From Flavobacterium flavigenum (GTDB taxonomy: Bacteria > Bacteroidota > Bacteroidia > Flavobacteriales > Flavobacteriaceae): a DNA stretch of 64,000 nucleotides. A model generated the notes under the pieces. The model worked only from the letters and a program-made list of their open reading frames with translations, was not told where the DNA came from and ran no database searches. The position numbers and the translations under genes are program-made. Shown here in pieces: positions 60,121 through 64,000 of the stretch (positions are counted from its first letter, which is position 1; each line of letters starts with the position of its first letter). The stretch is from the NCBI RefSeq assembly GCF_027111255.2, contig NZ_CP114285.2, forward strand, positions 5,022,001-5,086,000. Reading direction: 5' to 3'.

Positions 60121-60831
60121 TTATTCGTTATTTTTTTTTGAAATTATGCCCGCTTTTAATGAGCAGCTGACTGCAGTGGCTGCATTGCATAATGCGCCCT
60201 GGACAGCGCCTGCTCTGTTTCCCACAGATGTTTCCCAGTCTTTATCTTTGCGTTCTTTTGCATAATAGAGCGAATGCCTGGTAATAGCTGACGATGTAAG
60301 TATTATTCGTTTTTCTTCAGAGGTAAACTGCTGATTACTTGTAACGGAAGCTTCGAAAGAAATGATGGACTGATGAATATCCTGATAGTCACTGTTCTGC
60401 AGCGTTGGAACTGAAGCCATAAATGCTGATAAACAATTTTTTGAGATGTTTGACATCGGAGAATTTGCAATAATCTGCTCAAGCTGCAGCTGAGGCGAAT
60501 CTGCGATTTGCTGGATTTCCTGCAGATTAGCTGGTATATGAGGCGGCAGGTTCTCAAGTTCGCCGTTCAGAAATGAAATGGAATCAATTTTAGTGCTTAC
60601 AGAATTAATTGTACTGTCCGAAAAATTAAAGGAAAGATAGGCATCCAGTATCTCATTGTGAATTTTTCCTGCAATGTCATAAGCATTAGCTGTATTTTCA
60701 GGATGCAGCTCTGCAGTTTTTTTTGAAGACGCATCAGTCGTTTTCAGCGTGGCAGCGGAATTTTCATTAAGGGAGTCATTGGTGCATGAAACAGCTGTTA
60801 CTGCCAGCATGCTGATTAAAATTTTTTTCAT
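60121..60831 (-). CDS. Lipoprotein of unknown function
   Basis: A 236-aa protein with a lipoprotein signal (LAVTAVSC, Cys16) followed by TNDS. The middle is helical and polar (NAYDIAGKIHNEILDAYLSF, FEASVTSNQQFTSEEKRIIL). The last 30 residues are Gly/Ala-rich with three cysteines overall near the end (GAVQGALCNAATAVSCSLKA). No family was recognised. It is the first gene of an operon with a two-TM protein and an AraC regulator, divergent from a TPR-HTH regulator. A consensus promoter lies upstream, flanked by repeated operator-like motifs. Confidence 0.8.
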   Translation of the reverse strand: MKKILISMLAVTAVSCTNDSLNENSAATLKTTDASSKKTAELHPENTANAYDIAGKIHNEILDAYLSFNFSDSTINSVSTKIDSISFLNGELENLPPHIPANLQEIQQIADSPQLQLEQIIANSPMSNISKNCLSAFMASVPTLQNSDYQDIHQSIISFEASVTSNQQFTSEEKRIILTSSAITRHSLYYAKERKDKDWETSVGNRAGAVQGALCNAATAVSCSLKAGIISKKNNE

Positions 60832-60945
60832 GATTTGTTTGTGTTAAATGTAAAGACTGTTTTTATCCAGCCAGTTCATTTTACCCGGGTCAGCAGAACT
60901 TTAATCCGGTGCGGTACCAGATGTTTTTTGCTTTTGAATTCAGGA

Positions 60946-60976
60946 CAAATCTATAGGTCGAAAATTACTCCTGCAA
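60946..60976 (-). promoter_or_regulatory. Consensus promoter of the lipoprotein operon
   Basis: On the minus strand TTG (60976-60974) and TAGATTTG (60953-60946) are 20 bases apart, fitting TTG-N17..23-TAnnTTTG. The leader to the ATG at 60831 would be about 108 nt. The first GTATGGATTTT motif begins 9 bases upstream of the -33 element. Confidence 0.7.
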
Positions 60977-60984
60977 AACATCGT

Positions 60985-61033
60985 GTATGGATTTTCCGTA
61001 TTTAGGGTATGGATTTTCCGAAAATCCATACCC
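60985..61033. promoter_or_regulatory. Triple operator-like motif GTATGGATTTTCCG
   Basis: Two direct copies (60985-60998 and 61007-61020) are offset by 22 bp, two helical turns, and an inverted copy of the core (AAAATCCATAC, 61021-61031) abuts the second, giving a 13-bp hairpin-capable palindrome with a CCG centre. The arrangement fits an AraC-type regulator with tandem sites. It lies between a consensus minus promoter and a -7-like TATATTTG (61075-61082) on the plus strand. Confidence 0.7.
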
Positions 61034-61074
61034 CTTTTTATCGGTTAAAAGTGTTAATTATCAAGTAATTGCTT

Positions 61075-61082
61075 TATATTTG
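61075..61082 (+). promoter_or_regulatory. -7-like element for the TPR-HTH gene
   Basis: TATATTTG matches TAnnTTTG. The best -33 candidate is a non-consensus TTA at 61054-61056, so activation by a factor at 60985-61033 is plausible. It lies about 100 bases before the ATG at 61186. Confidence 0.45.
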
Positions 61083-61185
61083 AAGGTGTTTTTTGAAAAA
61101 AGTTGAATTATATTTTTTTAAATGTGTTTTTTGCTGATAAAAATGCATTTTAAGTCGTGATGGTGCTTACTATTTAATTTTACCT

Positions 61186-62862
61186 ATGAGCAAGAAGTAT
61201 ATAATATTCGCAGTTCTCTGCATGGCGGACCAATTTTACGGGCAGGAAAAAGATTCTAAAATTTCAGATTCTCTTCAGAAAAAAAATTATGACTACCTCT
61301 TCGAGCGTATTGAAGCATCGGAAGATGACCAGCAGATGCAGGCCTATTACCTGCAGTATTTTTTAAAAAAAGCTAAAGCGGAAAATAATCCGGAAGAAAT
61401 GCTGAATGGGTATAAAAATTTTCTGCACTATTCGACAGATAATTTAAAGCTGGCCTATGCTGACAGCATGATTTATACAGCGAAAAAAGCACGCGATAAT
61501 GCCCTTATAGGCTCGGCTTATCTTTCCAAGGGTATTGTGTATTACGCTCGGAAAAAGCATAAATATGCTCTTGATAATTATCTCATTGCCGATAAGTATA
61601 TTTCCAAAACTGATGACAAGTACCTTTTACATAAGGTTAAATACAATATTGCGCTTATAAAATACTATCTGGGATATTATGATGAGGCCGTTTCTCTCTT
61701 AAATGAATGCATTGATTATTTTAAAGATAAAAATTCAAGGGCATACCTGAATTCGCTGCATTCGCTTGGTTTGTGTTATAATAAAATCGGCAATTACGGT
61801 CTGTGTTCTGAAATAAACCAGAAAGGCATGGAAGAGGGCCGCAGACTCTCCAATGAGGATATGAAAGTGTACTTTATGCATTCCGAAGGGATCAATCAGT
61901 ATTTCAAAAACAACTATTCAGACGCGCTCAAAAATATCAATGCAGCAATACCTGAGATCATTCAAAACAAAGATTTTGCAAATGAATCTGTTGGATATTT
62001 CTACATGGGAAAAAGTTACTGGGATCTGCATAAGACAGAAAAAGCTATTCCATATTTTATGAAAGTGGACAGGATTTTTGAAAGCAGAAACTACATTCGC
62101 CCTGATCTCAGGCAGAATTATGAACTGCTTATCAAATACTACAAAGGGAAACAGAATCTGAGCCGAGAACTTTTTTACATTAAAAAACTGCTGAAAGCAG
62201 ACAGTGTGCTCAGTGGCAGATATGTTTATCTCTCCAGCAGAATACGAAAGGTCTATGATACAAAAGAGCTAATAGAGGATAAAAAGAAGATTGAGGATCT
62301 TTTCAGTCAAAGAAAATACAGTGACTTTATTTCCGGCACCATTATAGTAACTCTTTTTTCAGGGCTTCTTTTCTTTGCCGCAAAACACTTCAAAAATAAG
62401 AAATTGTACAAATTGAAGGTGCAGGAAATAATGAATGAAAAGAGTTCTCCTGAGCCAGGAATCCAGCACAGAAATACGGCAAAAGGCATTGATGATATCA
62501 GTAAGGAAACCGTGGAAGAGATACTCAGGAAGCTGGATAAATTTGAAAGCGATAAAAAGTTTCTCCTAAAGGATCTCAATGCGGCAAAGCTGGCAGCTAT
62601 TTTAAATTCCAACCCAAAATATCTGTCCAGTATTATCCGGCACTATAGAGGCAAAAAGTTTGTAAACTATATCAGCGACCTGAAAATAGACCACATTCTG
62701 GCTTTGCTGAAAGAAAATAAAAAGATAAGAAAGTATTCCAATAAAGCATTAGCAGATGAGGCAGGTTTTAGCAGCACACAGAAATTCGCTCAGGCTTTTC
62801 ATGCCAAAACCGGATGCCCCACCTCATTTTTTATTAAGGAAATCAATAAGACTTCAATATAG
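61186..62862 (+). CDS. TPR-transmembrane-AraC-type HTH regulator
   Basis: A 558-aa membrane-bound regulator. A signal-like helix (1-20) exports a TPR-rich sensor region (about 60-340; units such as GSAYLSKGIVYYARKKHKYA and IALIKYYLGYYDEAVSLLNE). One membrane helix at about 381-400 (ISGTIIVTLFSGLLFFAAKH) leads to a cytoplasmic linker and a C-terminal AraC-type DNA-binding domain (about 455-558, LNAAKLAAILNSNPKYLSSI, NKALADEAGFSSTQKFAQAF). This one-component sensor layout is common in Flavobacteriia. It is divergent from the lipoprotein operon and is the other candidate binder of the triple motif between them. Confidence 0.88.
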   Translation: MSKKYIIFAVLCMADQFYGQEKDSKISDSLQKKNYDYLFERIEASEDDQQMQAYYLQYFLKKAKAENNPEEMLNGYKNFLHYSTDNLKLAYADSMIYTAKKARDNALIGSAYLSKGIVYYARKKHKYALDNYLIADKYISKTDDKYLLHKVKYNIALIKYYLGYYDEAVSLLNECIDYFKDKNSRAYLNSLHSLGLCYNKIGNYGLCSEINQKGMEEGRRLSNEDMKVYFMHSEGINQYFKNNYSDALKNINAAIPEIIQNKDFANESVGYFYMGKSYWDLHKTEKAIPYFMKVDRIFESRNYIRPDLRQNYELLIKYYKGKQNLSRELFYIKKLLKADSVLSGRYVYLSSRIRKVYDTKELIEDKKKIEDLFSQRKYSDFISGTIIVTLFSGLLFFAAKHFKNKKLYKLKVQEIMNEKSSPEPGIQHRNTAKGIDDISKETVEEILRKLDKFESDKKFLLKDLNAAKLAAILNSNPKYLSSIIRHYRGKKFVNYISDLKIDHILALLKENKKIRKYSNKALADEAGFSSTQKFAQAFHAKTGCPTSFFIKEINKTSI

Positions 62863-62912
62863 ATGCTATTTTGAACAGTCAGTTAGGATGCGTGCATTTT
62901 TTATTTTGTGAT

Positions 62913-62942
62913 TTGATAATCTGAAGTAAAAGGCTATTTTTG
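62913..62942 (+). promoter_or_regulatory. Consensus promoter of the histone-like gene
   Basis: TTG (62913-62915) and TATTTTTG (62935-62942) with a 19-base spacer. The ATG at 62969 follows about 26 bases later. Confidence 0.78.
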
Positions 62943-62968
62943 CGCTCTTAATAAAAAAAAATTGTAAC

Positions 62969-63145
62969 ATGAAAGATTTAGTAGCAAAAATAAACGCTGA
63001 AATCGAAACATTTAAAGCAGAATCTGAATCTTTAATTGAAAAAGGCGTTAAAGCAGCAGGGGCAAGAGCCCGCAAATCAACATTGGAAATTGAAAAATTG
63101 TTAAAAGAGTTTAGAAAAGTTTCTATTGAGGAGTCAAAGAAATAA
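62969..63145 (+). CDS. Histone H1-like (Hc1-type) small DNA-binding protein
   Basis: A 58-aa helical protein beginning MKDLVAKINAEIETFKAESE and ending with a Lys-rich RKVSIEESKK. The central GVKAAGARARKSTLEIEKLL is the pattern of the short histone H1-like proteins of Flavobacteriia, thought to bind DNA in the nucleoid. It has a textbook promoter and its own terminator, so it is a single, probably well-expressed gene, and probably the first ordinary chromosomal gene after the element. Confidence 0.85.
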   Translation: MKDLVAKINAEIETFKAESESLIEKGVKAAGARARKSTLEIEKLLKEFRKVSIEESKK

Positions 63146-63179
63146 TTTTCAGCAGTCTTACTTACTTTTAAAAGAAGAG

Positions 63180-63207
63180 AATGGGGTTTTTAAGCCCCAT
63201 TTTTTTA
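63180..63207 (+). terminator. Terminator of the histone-like gene
   Basis: AATGGGG (63180-63186) pairs with CCCCATT (63195-63201) around an 8-nt loop, followed by seven T-rich bases. Confidence 0.82.
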
Positions 63208-63292
63208 TGTTTTTTTTATAGTGTTTCTGCTGGTTAAGCATTCATAACCTAAAATATTTTAATTTTGTAGTAGCATCAGTTGTTTTTCATCT

Positions 63293-63372
63293 GGCAGCCC
63301 ATCCCGTTTTGCGCTACAATCTTTTATGCCGGACCCCGGTACAAAAGGATTTTTGCTTCAATCAGGGCTGGG
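63293..63372. repeat. Structured dispersed repeat, copy D (divergent)
   Basis: Inner arms CTTTTATGCCG / CGGTACAAAAG pair with one mismatch and one wobble around ACCC; the outer stem is CAGCCC / GGGCTG. Sequence has drifted from copies A-C, but both stems survive. Confidence 0.65.
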
Positions 63373-63435
63373 AAAAAATCTGCTTTTTAAAAAGTATTTT
63401 CGGCATCAAAATTTAACTTCTTTTAGATTAATCCA

Positions 63436-63635
63436 TTAGATTTCATAGTCACTATAATTAATAAATGTTGGTTTTTTTGGTAAATTTTCAAAATCAATAT
63501 ATTCTTTGGTTAAAAGCCAATTTGAAGGAGTAGAATCAGGATCATTTTTCAGAATGATTTCAAATTCTTTTTTCTTTTCAGTTATATATTTATTCGTATT
63601 ATTTCTTTTTTAATACTGTAATCTTCAATTTTCAT
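63436..63635 (-). pseudogene. Frameshifted small gene
   Basis: The minus strand starts MKIEDYSIKK and, after a run of six A residues, continues in another frame as NNTNKYITEKKKEFEIILKN, then NDPDSTPSNWLLTKEYIDFE and NYSDYEI with stop. Adding one A to the run would restore a 66-aa protein. No family was recognised. It is either a homopolymer frameshift (real or sequencing) or a slippage-controlled gene. Confidence 0.55.
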
Positions 63636-63855
63636 AGTATCCTAATTTATAATTACTCTTAACTTATTTAGCAAACCACTAAAATTACTATTATCAAAAC
63701 AGTAAAGCGATTTGAATTACTAATAAGTAAAAGGTGTACAAAAAAAATATTTAAATTTTCTAAAAATATTCTTGATAAAAAAGCAATTATTCGTTAGGAC
63801 AGCTGCACCACACGTCAAAAAGGATTATAAGAAGTTGTCAATAAGGAATTTTTAC

Positions 63856-64000
63856 TTATGCCTCATTGATAATCCTTTTTTGAATATTTTCAATGATTTT
63901 TTGTAATTTACCAGCTTCTTCATATTCTTCATTTCTAACATACATTTGGATAGAAGTCTGAAGTGTTTCAATCCTAGTCCTTAATTCTGTCACAGTTCCA
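63856..64000 (-). CDS. 3' end of a gene with a UVR-like motif (partial)
   Basis: Forty-seven codons enter from the right edge and end at TAA 63858-63856. TELRTRIETLQTSIQMYVRN, then EEYEEAGKLQKIIENIQKRI resembles the UvrB/UvrC-type UVR helix pair (YxxAxxLRDxI), a protein-interaction motif also found in stress proteins. The rest of the gene lies outside the window. Confidence 0.6.
   Translation of the reverse strand, partial: GTVTELRTRIETLQTSIQMYVRNEEYEEAGKLQKIIENIQKRIINEA

Noticed and set aside
62866-63075. 69-codon minus-strand frame after the TPR-HTH gene
   Set aside because: It is the shadow of the histone H1-like gene on the plus strand.

Overview
The window looks like a Flavobacteriaceae chromosome (phylum Bacteroidota), most likely Flavobacterium or a close relative. 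The evidence is the AT-rich background, promoters of the form TTG-N19..21-TAnnTTTG, SusC/SusD and FecI/FecR families, a type IX secretion (T9SS) C-terminal sorting domain, a GldF/GldG-like transporter and CTnDOT-type conjugation genes. No rRNA, tRNA, CRISPR array, integrase, relaxase or intact transposase was seen.

Region 1 (1-2.7 kb): the end of a membrane-bound class III nucleotide cyclase gene, then a nitroreductase-ohrR-ohr peroxide-response operon. A perfect 16-bp palindrome over its promoter is the likely OhrR operator. Region 2 (2.9-15.8 kb): seven minus-strand genes read as one locus: ECF sigma factor, FecR anti-sigma, SusC with an STN domain, SusD, ABC ATPase, an ABC permease fused to a GldG-like domain, and an M16 peptidase. 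This suggests surface-signalled uptake and processing of a peptide-like ligand. Region 3 (16.6-26.2 kb): SDR oxidoreductase with a Crp-type regulator, a secreted Svx/DUF6055-like T9SS protein, a small AraC/DUF1398/cupin cluster and a secreted GH2 glycosidase.

Region 4 (26.2-33.7 kb): an ABC transporter whose permease is fused to an M1 aminopeptidase, divergent from a LytS/LytTR two-component pair. The segment is bracketed by two copies of a composite repeat, each made of a decayed 3' end of a small winged-helix gene plus a structured dispersed element of about 80-105 bp. The intact gene, with the same element beside it, lies at 42.1-42.6 kb. Region 5 (34-62.9 kb): part of an integrative conjugative element. 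It carries a translesion repair block (HMCES/YedK-type protein, DnaE, DinB), a RadC-like protein, two paralogous DUF3945-like genes (one with an in-frame TGA) and a traE-F-G-I-J-K-L-M-N operon with a cytosine methyltransferase inside it. Cargo and regulatory genes follow: a KAP-type P-loop NTPase and a lipoprotein/two-TM/AraC operon divergent from a TPR-TM-HTH regulator. Between those divergent genes are three copies of one 11-14 bp motif next to a consensus promoter. By eye the repair and tra genes are richer in G+C than the flanks. The relaxase, coupling protein and integrase of the element are not in the window.

Region 6 (62.9-64 kb): a 58-aa histone H1-like gene with a textbook promoter, a fourth copy of the dispersed element, a frameshifted small gene and the 3' end of a gene with a UVR-like motif. 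All family assignments are from reading sequences by eye; no search was run.
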